64,000 bases of DNA, from the NCBI RefSeq assembly GCF_008831285.2, contig NC_045138.2, forward strand, positions 22,355,934-22,419,933, read 5' to 3'. Position 1 is the stretch's first letter. Each line of letters opens with the position of its first letter. The position numbers were made by a program, and so were the translations under genes. Source of the stretch: Nymphaea colorata. Taxonomy: Eukaryota > Streptophyta > Magnoliopsida > Nymphaeales > Nymphaeaceae. The notes beneath the pieces are model-generated. The model saw only the letters and a list, made by a program, of their open reading frames with translations. It was not told where the DNA came from and made no database searches. Shown here one piece after another: positions 11,813-24,519 of the stretch.

Positions 11813-13203
11813 TGTCATGAGGATAGACACGCGCAGCATAGAATTGCTCTCACAGACACATGGGGCACCAAATTGGTTTGGCTTTGAAGCCTGGTCCATG
11901 GTGAGGACTCTTTCACACTGCTTTTTCCATTCATACATTCACCATTGCAGAGATACAAAATATAAATAAAGGTGTGAGCGGATGGTTAGAGGAACATGCG
12001 CCTCAAAGGGAAGTACACCAGCTCAATGGAATCACTGCCAAACTTGTACTTGATTTTAGAATACCACATCCCAATCACATAGGAAAGTCCCATGTTGAAC
12101 GCCAAGATGAGGGCTGACTATAGCACCTTTCTATTATTATTTTCACCACAACATCAATGTTAGTACATGGACCAATAGTACCCCATAGATTCTTTAATTA
12201 AAACTATTTGAAATTTATAAAGATTTTAAAAACTTCTTTAAAATATTGTATATAAAATATAAACAAGTCCCTCCAAAAGTTTGTAAAAAGATATTCTAAT
12301 GGGCTCTTCAACTTTTATTGTGAGTCGCCAATGATGTCAAGCATCATGCCCTGCATGATAAGGTCCAATAGAAAGCATGCTTGTGAACTTAATTTCTAGG
12401 TTGATATCCTAAAATTAATATTTATAAGACTTGGTACAAAGTTTCATGAATTGATGGAATCTTCCCCTCAAAGACAAATTAATGGCAGTTTAGGATGCAA
12501 CTAAATGCACGCCAACAATAAAATAGCATGCCCAAAGCATTATATATGGTTGGTGTACTCCTCGCATTGCCGCTTTGAAGTACTTAAAAAACGTGGCTGT
12601 TGAAAAGCCTTGCCTGCACTGATTCTTCCAGGTAAGAACCAATCATCATCACATTATAAATACTAAGGAAAAAGCAGTTTACTTTGTTCTAAAAATTAAT
12701 TAAATTATTCAGTGTCATGATGAACCCACATCATAAGCCCAAGAGAAGTTGCTTTATTTATAAAATGGTACGCAAGCAGAAGCGGATGATTAAAGTTGCT
12801 CTTGGGAAGCGCACAGGCTTTGTACTTTTGCCATAGAATATTGGTCGGTTGGAACAGACTTTAAGGTGATGATCTGCAGCATGGTTCCGTGAATCGTCGC
12901 ATGCAGTATCGAGATCCAAATGTCTATAGTACAGTGCAAGATTAAGATTATTAGCAAATTAACGCCAAAGTATAGATGGTTTTCAACATAATCACAAATA
13001 TTGCGAATTGGTTTTAAGCGGCTTGGTTTTCCCTTGTATTTACTTGATTCTCAAGCCTCGATGACTACAAGAAGAAAAGGAAAAGATTTCATTCACTGTT
13101 CAAAAAGCGATACAAGGAAAACATTACAGTACCTACTTTAATGTTTTTGGTCAACCTAGCTAGCTGGCTTCCTTGGGGAGTACGAATTAATACGGGAGGA
13201 ACT
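11813..13203. other. Gene-free stretch, probable LTR remnant at its start
   Basis: The first few hundred bases probably hold the 5' LTR of copia F (minus strand), judged only from its position upstream of the primer site. No second LTR is present to confirm it. Nothing else recognisable. Confidence 0.4.
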
Positions 13204-13330
13204 AAGGGGCTGTTTGAAATATGTTCCTGCTTCTTACATCTACCTAAAAATTGGTTATATTTGCCAGGCATTTTAAAATTATTTTAACTTTTTACAGAAA
13301 CAATACTGTTACTGTTCCCAACAGCCCCTT
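13204..13330. mobile_element. Short inverted-repeat element (MITE), ~127 bp
   Basis: It begins AAGGGGCTGTTTG and ends CCAACAGCCCCTT, giving an inverted terminal repeat of about 12 bases. The interior near the right end (ACTGTTACTGTTCCC) resembles, on the other strand, the left end of the element at 63567-63720. No exact target-site duplication is visible. Terminal type suggests a hAT or PIF-like non-autonomous element; the superfamily is not settled. Confidence 0.65.
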
Positions 13331-14046
13331 TGGGAAGAGGAGTGACATGTTTTAAGTCAGTTATTATAAGTGAAACCGATCATTTGGCTACTCATCTAAC
13401 GATGATTCCCCGTGAGGAAGGAAAAACTTATATACTATTATGTTTTCCATGCTCAAGTATTTACTCACTTGGTGTTTAACTTCGCTGTGATCTCTTATCC
13501 CTTGAGTACGCAACTGGGGCACACAATGAGTCACCTCATGGACATTCGCTGCATTTCTGCGCATTGGGATCCTTTTCTCATTGAAAGCATCATGCAGTTC
13601 TCTTGGTGAGCTGGAAGGTAGGTGTGCGTCTCGCACGGCGATAGCTAGTTTGACTACGGAAAAAGAAAATCGCAAGGCGATGTTGGCGTGAAGTGAACAT
13701 GCTGGACCACGAAGATACCATAGTAGAAGCAGCTAAATGGATACAACCAAGTGCCCACTGCATGGAGAGACAGAAAGAGAGAGACAGAGGATGAATCAGG
13801 TCATCTTATGCAAATTGTACAGTATGAAACATATAAAGAGTAAGAGAGAGAGAGATAGGTGGTTTGAAGAAGACGGTGTTGAGACAGGAAAAGAGAAAGG
13901 GGACCAGACTATCATCCTTTTTAGAGGATTAGAGGGTGTTTGATAGCCTCGGATTAGACATTTAAGATAAGACACTCACATCCAATCTTAAATTCGACAA
14001 TTTCTCAGTAAAATCAACCAACCAGAGTCTTAAATGTAGATCTTAA

Positions 14047-14415
14047 CTGCATTTTCACAAAAAAACGCTGGTTTTTTTTAAAAACGCGTATTTAACGCCA
14101 AAAACAGTTCTGCCATATAATAATCGTACTATTCTCGTTTTTTTAAAAAAAAATGTCAAAAATAAAAATACGTATAATACCCGTATAATACCCATGTTAT
14201 ACGTTATTTTCCCGTTTTTTGCTGTTATTTTTTCGTTTTTTGTCGTTTTTTTATTAATTATTATTTTTTATAATTTTTAAGATGTATTAAATGTTTAATT
14301 TTTAAAAAAAATTTGCCGAACTATTCCCGTTTTATTCTTGATATATAAAACTTTGCCGTATTATACCCGTTTTTTTCCTCACCGTTTAATACTCGTCCCC
14401 GTTTTTTGTAACAAT
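14047..14415. mobile_element. AT-rich MITE, ~370 bp, with 8-bp flanking repeat
   Basis: An 8-base direct repeat GATCTTAA flanks it at 14039-14046 and 14416-14423. The ends are imperfect inverted repeats: CATTTTCACAAAAAAACG on the left against CATTGTTACAAAAAACGG read from the right. The interior is T/A-rich with recurrent 'ATACCCGT' and 'CCGTTTTTTG' words and no coding capacity. An 8-9 base duplication suits hAT or Mutator-like elements; which one is uncertain. Confidence 0.6.
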
Positions 14416-14423
14416 GATCTTAA

Positions 14424-16555
14424 GTCGATCGTAAGTTTGAGGACTCGTAGATTTTACCATAGATCACACTAACAAAAGCATGCCGCACCACATCCTCATC
14501 GGATCTGTAGATCATAGAGACGGGCTGTAATGGGGGTGAAGAGAAAAGGACGGATGAGGGGCGTCCATCATTTGCCCACGAGTGGGAAGGACCCACTTCA
14601 CGCGCACACCCCCTTTCGTCACCTGCACTGCTGGACTTACCTTTGGCCCCAACGCCACGCCCCACCATTGCCTCTTCACAGGTCCTCTCGTGGGTGTGGC
14701 GTGGCCCTCTCCCATTCAGCCCATCCATTCATGGGCACTTCTTATACATAAATTGAACAGTTGTTGACCGATGGAAACAGTGAAAGTGATTTTCAAGCTG
14801 GACTGTGCATGCCAACTAGATGTTCTATTTTTTTTTTTTAGTTTTTTCACTATAAAAAAGAATGGATTGACCAATGCGTGGAAAAGTGGACGTCCGCGAG
14901 AGATTATTTTTACTTTCACAGTATGTTGGAGCTTATACTTAGTTGCCCATTTTCTAAGTTCATTCATACCTTCTTTAGTATCTCCCATTTATTCTTCACT
15001 ATATATCCTTCATACTCAACAGATCAACTCCATCGTTTAGGCTGTGGACCATTTTAAATAAATATCGAAAAGACATTCTTGAATGATTGTGAACAGTAAG
15101 TAGCTAGGCCTAGGAACGACATTCTTTTAGTTGAACGATCGAGAAGATAGTCAACAGAAGAAAACATCCGCCTTTGATTTAGTGCATGACAGGACCTTGT
15201 TATAAGGATCCAACTCTCTAAGGGATCTATGTTTGAGCTTTTTCTGCCGATAAAACTCTACCGGCTAGTCGGAAAAACATGAGTCCCTTGTCAGTTTTAA
15301 ATATTTTAAGCCCGACGATTGCATCGATGCAATTAGTTTCGCTCAAAGGCACTTGCAAATGTGAAGAGCTCGTTTCCTGTTTTGTTGTTAGCGTGTGGGA
15401 AATGATAAAGCATCACGTCTGTTCGGTAGCCGACACAAGTTAAGCTACATGTTCCGAAAGAGCTTGTTAATCTGAAAAAAGAAATGGAAGGAAAAATGTT
15501 GACGACTCGGAACAATAAGCACTTAGCGTAAGTAGTTAGATTGGTAAGGGGTGAAATCAATTTTAGTTGTCAATTCAATTCGATTTTAGTGGGTGCTATA
15601 TTGTATCATTCTCCACCCATGTTCTGGAGCAACCTTCGTCTCAAGGAAAGAAAGAGAAAGGTGAAGGTTTCGACCTTTTAGGTTATCTCTAGAGAAAGGC
15701 TAAGTCGATGAGTGGAAACTAAAAAGCCTAGTTTTCAGCTTTTTTTTTTTATTCTTTTTTCAATTGACGATCTAGACACCTTAGCATTTATATATCTGCC
15801 TTTGCGGTGGGGCATTGAAAAACGCACGGTGGATTTTAATACACCTGACCCACCGCAGTATAAAACTTCCCTTTCCCCTCTTCACGAAAGATCCATTAAT
15901 CACCTTAGAAAACGTCTCCCAATTGTAAAATCAACCATTACCATGGACCAGCTTCATGCAAAATCTTCCCCAAGAATATGTCCCTGTCTCATAATTCCAC
16001 GTTGTTTTCCAGAGTGCAATGAATCCTTGCGTCCATCACGATTTTCATTAATTGAATGGCCGTCCATTCAGGTGTCAGGTTCGTCAAGTAAACGAACCGA
16101 ATGTGTGTTAGCTTTGTGGTCTTCATTTGTGGGAGTTACTGTCAAATAGTTCAAGTGGTGTTTGTTTCCTTGTGGCACGCAGTGTTCTCCACTGTGGAGA
16201 AAAAGCTAAATGTACATGGTGATCCCATTTCAAGCCTAGTTCTCCTAATCTAAAAGCCTTTTTTTTTTTTTAAATCAAGTCGCTTTTCTTTTTCCTTATC
16301 TGCAATTATTCTATTCTAAAAAGTAATCAAGAAAGCAAAAACATGTACATAAAATTCTTTGCCTAGCTAATCTTGAAAGTCTATAATCTGAAATAAAATG
16401 TGGTTATATATGCAGAGAATTTCTTGTCGCAGGATTATCCATCCCTTTCAATAATTTCCTCTCGTGGTACGTAGAACCCGAGTGGCATAAACTCTGTAAA
16501 TTCTAGGCGCATAAAAGTAGCCATGTTGTCCATGTCATCTTCTGCGACTGCCCTC
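14424..16555. other. Intergenic stretch upstream of the MIZ1-like gene
   Basis: Several open frames up to 145 codons (for example 15712-16149) occur, but none has a recognisable domain or ATG-led coding character. Runs of T at 14829, 15740 and 16260. No repeat family recognised. Confidence 0.5.
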
Positions 16556-16562
16556 TCCAGCA

Positions 16563-16571
16563 CTATTTAAA
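16563..16571 (+). promoter_or_regulatory. TATA-like box of the MIZ1-like gene
   Basis: CTATTTAAA lies about 220 bases before the chosen ATG and 30-40 bases before a purine/pyrimidine-balanced leader. It is the only TATA-like element in a sensible position upstream of the coding region. Assignment is by position only. Confidence 0.4.
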
Positions 16572-16602
16572 CCCCACAAAGGTGGTGTCCCTGGCCAACA
16601 CC

Positions 16603-16659
16603 ATGAACACCATACTGCAAGAGAAGAAGATCGATCAACGGAGATTCTGCCAAGCTTAA
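16603..16659 (+). CDS. Possible upstream ORF in the MIZ1-like leader (18 codons)
   Basis: An ATG in a fair context (ACCATGA) opens an 18-codon frame that ends in TAA 133 bases before the main ATG. It is in a different frame and does not overlap the main gene. It could dampen translation of the main ORF if the transcript starts at the TATA-like box around 16563. If an intron is removed from the leader (a GAGGTAACT donor-like site lies near 16720), its effect is unknown. Coding status is inference. Confidence 0.25.
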   Translation: MNTILQEKKIDQRRFCQA

Positions 16660-16792
16660 GACCTTCAATTTGAAGGAGCTAGGTGAAAGGGAGCTCCATA
16701 TTCAGATTGCATCTCTTCTGAGGTAACTGATCAGAATCTTGCCTTACCTTTAATTACCACCGTTTTCATCCGTCGGACAACCGGCCGTGGGA

Positions 16793-17449
16793 ATGATCGG
16801 CACCGGAAGCCAGAGGAATCGAATAGTCGACGGCCCAATCGCCGTCGATTGCAGCAAGGACGTCAGAAGCTGGAGCTTGATTCGATCCCTGGTCGAGCTC
16901 ATGGTCCCATGTTGTGTTCCTCACTCGATGTCTTACCCACCATCGGAGGACGCCCAGTCCACTCTCGGCTCGACCATAACAGGCACGTTCTTCGGCTACA
17001 GGAAGAGCCGAGTCAGCTTCTGCGTCCAGGAAGACTCCGGCAGGGCCCCCTTGCTCCTCCTCGAATTCGCCATCCCAACCTGCTACCTTGCCAAGGAAAT
17101 GCGGTCCGGGCTCCTGAGGATCGCCCTTGAGTGTGACCGGCCCGGCGGCCGTGCCGGATCCCTGTTCTCTGTGCCGGCCTGGACCATGTACTGCAACGGC
17201 CGGAAAGTTGGGTACGCCATCAGGCGTCAGATGAGCGAGACCGATGCATCGATCCTCAAGATGATGCGGTCGGTGTCGGTCGGTGCTGGAGTGTTGCCAG
17301 CCGAGTCGAAGTCCGGCGATGGGGAGCTCATGTTCTTGAGAGCCAGCTTCGAGAGGATCGCCGGCTCACCCGACTCCGAGTCGTTTCATCTGATAAATCC
17401 TGACGGGAACTCATCGCAGGAGCTGAGCATTTTCTTGCTAAGATCATAA
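16793..17449 (+). CDS. MIZU-KUSSEI 1-like protein (DUF617)
   Basis: An intact, single-exon, 218-codon gene. The first ATG after an in-frame TAA (16751) is at 16793. The DUF617 domain spans about residues 59-217: GTFFGYRKSRVSF (64-76), LLLLEFAIPT (87-96), the Leu/Arg-rich ALEC segment (107-114), PAWTMYCNGRKVGYA (128-142), the VGAGVLP turn (163-169), FERIAGSPDSESFHLINPDG (186-205) and a C-terminal LSIFLLRS. Length and motif order match the plant-only MIZ1 family. Arabidopsis MIZ1 acts in root hydrotropism at the endoplasmic reticulum, but most paralogues have no known role, so the function of this one is open. The N-terminus is short and not conserved. Coding GC is far above the flanks. No close neighbour gene. 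Confidence 0.95.
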   Translation: MIGTGSQRNRIVDGPIAVDCSKDVRSWSLIRSLVELMVPCCVPHSMSYPPSEDAQSTLGSTITGTFFGYRKSRVSFCVQEDSGRAPLLLLEFAIPTCYLAKEMRSGLLRIALECDRPGGRAGSLFSVPAWTMYCNGRKVGYAIRRQMSETDASILKMMRSVSVGAGVLPAESKSGDGELMFLRASFERIAGSPDSESFHLINPDGNSSQELSIFLLRS

Positions 17450-18253
17450 CCACAAGAAGATAAACCGAATTGCAGGAGAAGATATAGACTTTGCAGCTAT
17501 ATATTGCTCCAAGTATATTAAAGGCCTGTATAAACTCTCGATTACTAAAATTAGCTTCCTGTATGATTTTGCTTTCTTTTTAATGACGGAAAAAAAAGTT
17601 TCCAGCTAGTAAGCATTGTATGCAAACTTTCGATTTCAATACTGATAATCTATGCTTAATTATGAACCTAATTAAAAACTCATCCTGCTAACGGAGGCAC
17701 GGTGCAGCTGGTTGGGCTAGGAGATTGCTTTGTCTGCTCTCTATTGCAATTTAAGTCGCTATGTCCTTGTGTTTGATGGGGTGCAAGTGAATCGTATAAA
17801 GCCGCTATCACTGATGTTGAAGCAATACCTTGGCAGCCTTACGGCCGCTTTTCCGAACAGTGGGTTATGAACTTTCTGCTCGAAAAGCTCACTAGCTAGC
17901 TTCTTGCATGCCCCCAAAAAGATGAAAGAACCTTGATTTTCTACCACAAGAAGATAGTCTTAGTTTAGTTGGAGACGCCATCCGACGCTCGGAAAATTGT
18001 GGCCTTCATCTTTTTGGGTTCTTCATTGTAAATGTTCGTGGAAGTATCCATGAACCAGGCATTGGTGCTTGATGTTAGATTAATTTGGCCAAATGTACAA
18101 GTGCCTGCTAAAGCTGTGCTGGAAAGTATTTCATGATTGTTGATGATAATGTACAAATGGACCCCAGATCTTTAGCCACAGCCGGCTAAGCGTGGGGGCA
18201 ATGAAAACAAAGGGGCCGCTGTTATATTGGACGGACTTTGGTAGCATGACGCA

Positions 18254-18256
<3 letters not shown>

Positions 18257-18298
<42 letters not shown>
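18257..18298. repeat. (AT)21 microsatellite
   Basis: Uninterrupted AT run. Confidence 0.98.
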
Positions 18299-18301
<3 letters not shown>

Positions 18302-19809
18302 TTCCCACGTTCCCTACAAGCACTAAAAGCTGCAAATGGAATTGGCACGATATTGATGCATTGCTTCTTTCCATTTGGCATCTCCATTAGTGCTACTTTA
18401 CTGGACTCTTGAGTTAAAAGGTCTACTGTAAGACCGCCCAAGGCCCAAAATAGCCTTACACCTTGAGAGCATCAGCAAGAGGGTGGGAGGCCAAAACATG
18501 GCACATTAAAATGGTGTTCCATGTCAAAAGATCAAGAAGTCGCTAGAAAAGTCTGGCTCTATCTTGGAAAATAATTTTTCGTTCTTTTCTTTTTGTTATA
18601 TTGTGGCAAGTATATTTGTTTTAAAAGGGAACCAACATGCAAATTTAAGTGTGGCAGGGGCAGTACCCGAGATATTGAAAGCAGGTTTTGTATTACAAAG
18701 GGTTAGATGAAAACTTGAGCGCCTCATTCACTCACCGGAAAGTATATAAGTGTATTTTTTTTTTTCATCAAAAAATAATAGACAACGGAGACACTAGAAA
18801 GTATATAAAGTGTATTCTTTTTCACCAAAAAATAATAGAGAACGCAGAACCTTCATCCGCCACTCTATTTTGTGGTCTGTTGTTCCTCTTCTCGCACTCT
18901 TCTTTTACGAACGGGAAACCAAGACGGCCATTCGACAAAATACATGATTATTTCTTGTAACATCAAACGTATAGATGTGCTTAATTTAAGTGATGCATCA
19001 TAAATAAAAGCAACTGTGATATTTTTTCTTTTTTTTTTTTTGAAAGAAAAGGTGTAAAAGGAATTGCTTCTATTGCACTTAATATTTTTCCATAAGCTGA
19101 ATCGGCCAGTGAAGCGTTTTTCTCAAAAAGAAAACAAAGTTGCCAAATAATTAAGTTCTTATTGGAGAAGCTTGATAGAAGCAGCTAACTCAGGAATACG
19201 GTACTCTGCAAGCTGAACCGCACGAGGCATCCATGATTTGCCGCTGCTTCTTTTGTTTCCTCTGCAACTTGCCCAACAACTTTCTTCTTCTTTCTCTTGG
19301 TCTCTTAAGTTTGTGGACCCAAAGTATAGCGTGGTCGTGTGCGCCTGTCTTAAAACCATCAATGTCACAAATTGAGAGTGGGTTGGTGTAAGATCGTAGC
19401 AAACGAGGCATGAGTCCCCGAATGGCACGGGCGGGTGGAGCCTGGGAGGGCGAGAGGGCCCTCTAGGCATCCGTCATCTTTTGAAATTTAAACAATTCAT
19501 AACTTCTGCATTATTTTTCCGAACCAAAAAATAACTCTTCCGACCCCTAAGATTTTGATAAAAAAACAATGTGTCCCCTTTAGAATTTCCATATATAAGA
19601 CAAGGCCAGCCCATTTACGTCTACCAATTTCCTAGCTGCAGGTTGTGACATAAACGATTCGCCTTCAGGTTCTCCAGTGCGCCCTGGTGAATTCGATATA
19701 GCAGTATCATTTGTTTCTGAATTCAGATCAGAACTCAAATTTGAACGCTACTTCCAGAACTGAAATCGGTTCTCATGAGGAACATTAAATGTATATATAT
19801 TCAGCTCTA

Positions 19810-19812
<3 letters not shown>

Positions 19813-19847
<35 letters not shown>
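19813..19847. repeat. (AT)n microsatellite
   Basis: Uninterrupted AT run of about 35 bases. Confidence 0.95.
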
Positions 19848-19853
<6 letters not shown>

Positions 19854-20125
19854 TGTGTTAATCTCTCACTGCAATGCAAAATGAAAGTCGACGACGCCTG
19901 TTTATTAGTTTTGTCACAAAGTGACCGCCAATCCCACACAAGGACATCAGTTATGTGCGTGTGCTGTCTATAACTGAGGATTGTTTAGGCAATGGATTTC
20001 TACGAGATTAAGTTTTTAATAAATTTAGCAATGGATGTCATCATCACCTACAATTAGATTTCTGATGACGGGCCATACAAATGTAAAACTTGATTTCTAC
20101 CAATGATTGTTGCCGCCACTAAAAA

Positions 20126-20345
20126 TGTTAACTCAGTATGAAAAGCTCCAGAGGTCTCTAAAAAGTGACGGATCAAGCTGGAAGCACCTAGAATCTGTTG
20201 TGTCTTCTCTTTCTATTATGCTTGTAACATAATTCACTGAGCTATAACTTTTCTGTTGTATTATTGGCCATTCACTTTATTCTTTTCCTTGTATACATAC
20301 ATATTTTATCATCATCAACAATAAGCTAAACAAGAAAGAAACTTT
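20126..20345 (+). repeat. 5' LTR of copia C, first part
   Basis: It starts TGTTAACTCAGTATG. It can be aligned by eye with the split 3' LTR at 33178-33238 and 38846-39010. It is broken near 20345 by the LINE; its last ~24 bases (TTATGCTCTGTTCTTGAA) reappear at 26416-26433, next to the primer binding site. Confidence 0.8.
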
Positions 20346-20559
20346 TCATCCCTCTCGCAATAGCAGCTTGCTGGGGGATGCGGCCCCCTACCTTTATTAA
20401 ACAAAATGAGTTATACAAAAAAAGGGAAAGGATAGCAACAGAAAAAATCTGCTATCCTTCAGGCATAGTATACCCAAAGGCTGACTCAGCTCTTTCAGAA
20501 AACAACTATCATGACACTAAAAACAGGAAAAAAACTAAAGAACAGTGAATGTTAGCTTG

Positions 20560-23500
20560 CACACAAAAAAACATCCCTCCACTCCTTCACGTGGGAGGTA
20601 ATGAAGGATCCAAAATCAGCTGTAGGATGATCTCTTTCAATCTTGACATTGTAGTGGAAAACTTTGTCAAGCATGTGGAACTCCGATCATATTCTACTGC
20701 CATCATAATGTTGCCGTATTCTCCAGACAAGGGCTTCGATCTTAGTGCAAATAATAACACAACTGCCATACTCCTTATGATACCTAAACAATTTATCCAT
20801 CACCTCCAACTCACCAGCGAGTACCCTACCCCTAGGACTCAACAATATAGCATACCATTCGCTCCATCACTGAAATAGGAGTTTCCAGCAATCCTCAACT
20901 TCCCAGTGATTTCGACATGTGTAACCTCAAAGAAAAGCATATTAGAAGGTTCTTTGCACCTGGCAGAACACATAAGATTGGAAATGGCCCAACTTCGGAC
21001 AGTTCCTTCCGTTTCCTTGGTCCATTTGATACCCAAGAAAATGGCCACACTTGTTGACCATATATCTTCATTAAAATTAATAGCTGCACTAGGTTTGTCT
21101 TCATGCATCAGCCTATTTCGATGCCACCAGATTCGCCCCCAAACAATAGGGAATGTGATTCTCCAACACACCCTCAGCCACCCGTCATGCACCTTCTTAT
21201 GCATCCACCGTTGAATTTCAAACTGGAAATTGCGAGTGGGTGAATTGATGACGCCGAACTTGGCCAAGATCCATTCCTAAATTTCTCTGGCTACCTCGCA
21301 ATGGAGGATAACATGTTCGTTAGTTTCTTCAGCTTTTCTGCAAAAAAGACAACAGTTAGCAAGTTGAAAACCTAGCTTCTTGATTCTGTCTAAAGTGGGT
21401 AATCTGCCCTCGCTTGCAAGGAAGCTGAACCAGCAAGCACTAGATGGAGTTTTTCCTTGCCAAATGTATTTCCTCCAGCTCTCTCTTTCTCCCTGCTCCC
21501 CTAGTATGATCAAGAATGTTTCCAACTCCAATGCAAGTTTGATGGTTGTCACTCCAAACAACCTGGTCAGTTTCATTAAAAAGAAGGATGAAGTCTATGT
21601 TGCCAATGAGGCCTATGCACACATCCTCAATATCATTAGTGTCCCCTCCTGCTCAAGAGCACCTTATTTTTAACTAAGATATTGAGTTCCCTAGCAATAT
21701 TAAGAGAACTGTCCCCACTAATCCGCTGGATAAGTGGGCTACCCTGTCAAGGATCGAGCCAAAAACAACAGCGGTTACCATCCCCAAGCTTACATTCTAT
21801 CTTATCTTGAATAAGTCTCTAGCCCCAAATGAGCCCCTTCCAGCCCCAGCTACCTCTAATTGACCCATTAAGGGTCCAAAGGCTATTCTTCTGAAGGTAC
21901 TTATTTTTGTACACCTTGAACCAGATGCCATCATCCATCAAGAGTCTGCTATACCTGCTAGCGCGCGGTTCAGGTCCTCCATTTTGTGGAGGCCAATGCC
22001 CCCAAGATCATAAGGGTTACACAGTCTAGCCCAGCCAATGTGGTGGATATGCCGAGTAGACTCGCCATCATTCCAAATGAATCTCTTGCATATGTTTTCA
22101 AGTTTTATATGAATTCTACGAGGAAGACGGAAGACCATCATCCAATAGTGGGGGAGGGTAGACAACACATATTTAATAAGGATTATATGCCCAACAAAAG
22201 AGAGAATGAGAGCTTTCCATCCTTTCAACTTATTTTCTATTTTGGAAAGCAGTGGACAACACATGTCCTTAGTCTACCACAGAAAAAAGGTACTCTAAGA
22301 TATTCAGCTGGAAGGGAGCTCATCGGCCATTGAAGGATGTTTCTGAGATCCTCTACCCTACAATGCAGAGTTTTGTCCACGAAGTTAACAGATTTTTCTT
22401 TGTTCACTTTCATACCAGTGAACTTCTCAAATTGCTCAAGTATCTCTTCAATGGCACAAAAGAGCTTATAGAAGCCTTAGAAACCATGAGAACATCGTCT
22501 GCATACATAACCGCTCCTGTCTCTTGGGAGACATTTCGGATCCTGGGAATTTGAATGTTCTTGTTTCGGACCTCCACTTGAATACGGCGATTGAAAATTT
22601 CCATAACGAGAATAAAAAGGTATGGAGATATCGAGTCCCCCTGTCTGAGTTCTTTCGAAACAGTGAACCTATCCCCCAAGCGACCATTAATCACCATCTC
22701 GTATGACACTGAAGTGACACATTTCATCACTAACTCTATCCATCTGGGTTGAAATCCCAACACATGCATGCTATTCTACAAAAATTTCTAAGAAACTCTA
22801 TCATAAGCCTTCGAGAGATCCAAGTTAGAAAGCAACCCCCTTTTGATCAGAAATCTTTTAAATTAGCGATCTCATTTGCCCATAAAATGTTGTCTTGAAT
22901 TTGCCTCCCTTTAGAGAAAGCAACTTGGTTTCTTTGAACTAGACGCATGATGACATCCCTCTCATCCTGATAACAAGAATTTTAGCAAATAATCTTATAA
23001 ATGGTGTTGCATAAGGATATGAGCCTATAATTCTCAACCCTGATGGCATTTGATTTTTTTTGCTATCAAGCAAATCATGGTGTGGTTAACACTTCCAACA
23101 AGTTTAGCTTTCAGGAAAAAAAACTTGCATAGCTGCAACCACATTATTTCTGATGATGCTCCAACAATCCTTGTAGAAATAGTTCGGGAAACCATCTGGG
23201 CCAGCAGAACTATCCTTGTCAAGACTCTTGACTGCCATACATATCTCCTTTCTCATGATTGGTCGTAACATCCATTGGTTCTCTTCATCGGTAACCATGG
23301 CTACATCAGACCCCAAAAGCTGCTGGAAATAAGAGGTACAAGCCTTCAAGATATTGACCTCCTCTGTATGTGTTTCCCCATCAACTTCGATGACTGTGAT
23401 ATACCGCTTAGCCTTACGACTGTTGGCCATGATATGGAAGAAAGAAGTGTTTTTGTCCCCTTCAGCAAGCCATTTAATCAGAGACCTTTGCTTCCACATA

Positions 23501-24519
23501 ACTTCTTCCATACGAAGGGCCTCATTGAGCAAACCTCTGACCTTATACTCTTGTTTAGTAGCTCCCCAATCCCCACTTTCAACAAGAAGCCTACTCTGGT
23601 CTAGGCGAAGACGAAGGTTCTCAATCCTGCTCTTAAGCCGACCAAACTTCTCCACATTCCATCTCAACAAGGCATCTTTAACTAACCCTAGCTTCTTACG
23701 GAGTCTGATCATGGTGAAGCCCCATTTCCTTCTTGACTCTATCCAGCCCATCAGAATCCATGATCCAAAGCTTGAAAAGCCTGAAGGGATGACGACCCTT
23801 GTTCAGTGTGCCATTCGTGAACGTCGATATATTAAGAAACTGTGATCGGAGGTGGAAGAAATAGAGACCTTCAGCGTTTCATTACCACCAAACTCGAAAG
23901 CCCACTTATCATTCACAAAACACTAGTCAAGCTTACACAACACAGTATCTGACCCGTTTTGTGATTAGACCACGTAAATTTCTTGGAGGGATCTTCCACT
24001 TCAGACAACCGGTAGGAGGCAATGAAGCGATTGAAGGTCAACGAAGATCTAGCTACAGAAGGAGCTCCCGTTTTGTTCCAGCTACCCATCATTGCATTGA
24101 AGTCCCCTATGACCATACATGGGCCATTAATCCTGAAACCACTACCTCAAGCCTAATAAGGTTGTCCAGCCTATCCACAAGCCTCTTAGGCAAGTAGATA
24201 CCAAAGATAATAGTTTCTCTGCCATCGCGAAGGTCCTTCAAGCACATACAAACCCAATATGTGTCCACAATATAACTAAAAACCTGCACAACATTCTTCC
24301 TTTAGAAAGACATAATTCTATCCATACCATTAAGCACATTATCATTAGAAAAAAATCATATTCAGTAAAGCTTTTCATAGTAGCATGCAACTTATGAGAA
24401 TCAACCATAAAATCAGAGACGAACCCAATCTCAGGCTTCGCTTGGAAAATAATATCTCTCAACTCCTTTTGAGCCTCCATCCTAGCGAGACCCCAGATAT
24501 TCTAGTACAACACTTTCAT
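20560..24519 (-). pseudogene. LINE ORF2 (endonuclease, reverse transcriptase, RNase H), broken
   Basis: ATG at 24519 begins MKVLY followed by a TAG and then NIWGLARMEAQKEL, the usual endonuclease start. VIGDFNAM (24113-24090) is the endonuclease active-site block. 23751-23104 gives the pre-RT helix-rich region, IKWLAEGDKNTSFFH and SAGPDGFPNYFY. 22769-22410 holds the RT palm with LRQGDSISPYLF and the catalytic YADD at 22505-22494. 22264-21938 is the thumb (LKGWKALILSFVGHIILIK). 21576-21277 is the zinc-binding domain (LFCRKAEETNEHVILHCEVA). An RNase H-like tail reaches about 20560. Several frameshifts and stops make it non-functional. Confidence 0.9.

Larger units (their letters stand above)
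17450..20125. other. Gene-free stretch between the MIZ1-like gene and the transposon nest
   Basis: No coding region recognised. (TA)n runs at 18257-18298 and 19813-19847. A duplicated motif (GAAAGTATATAA.GTGTAT followed by TCA..AAAAAATAATAGA) is repeated at about 18738 and 18797. 19420-19620 has a GGGCGGGTGGAGCC...GGGCCCTCTAGGC start typical of the GC-ended short repeats in this genome. Confidence 0.5.

Noticed and set aside
15712-16149. 145-codon open frame before the MIZ1-like gene
   Set aside because: It has no ATG at its start, no recognisable domain and a poly-T/Phe run; most likely chance.
16849-17130. Second open frame inside the MIZ1-like gene
   Set aside because: It overlaps the DUF617 coding region in another frame and reflects its high GC content.
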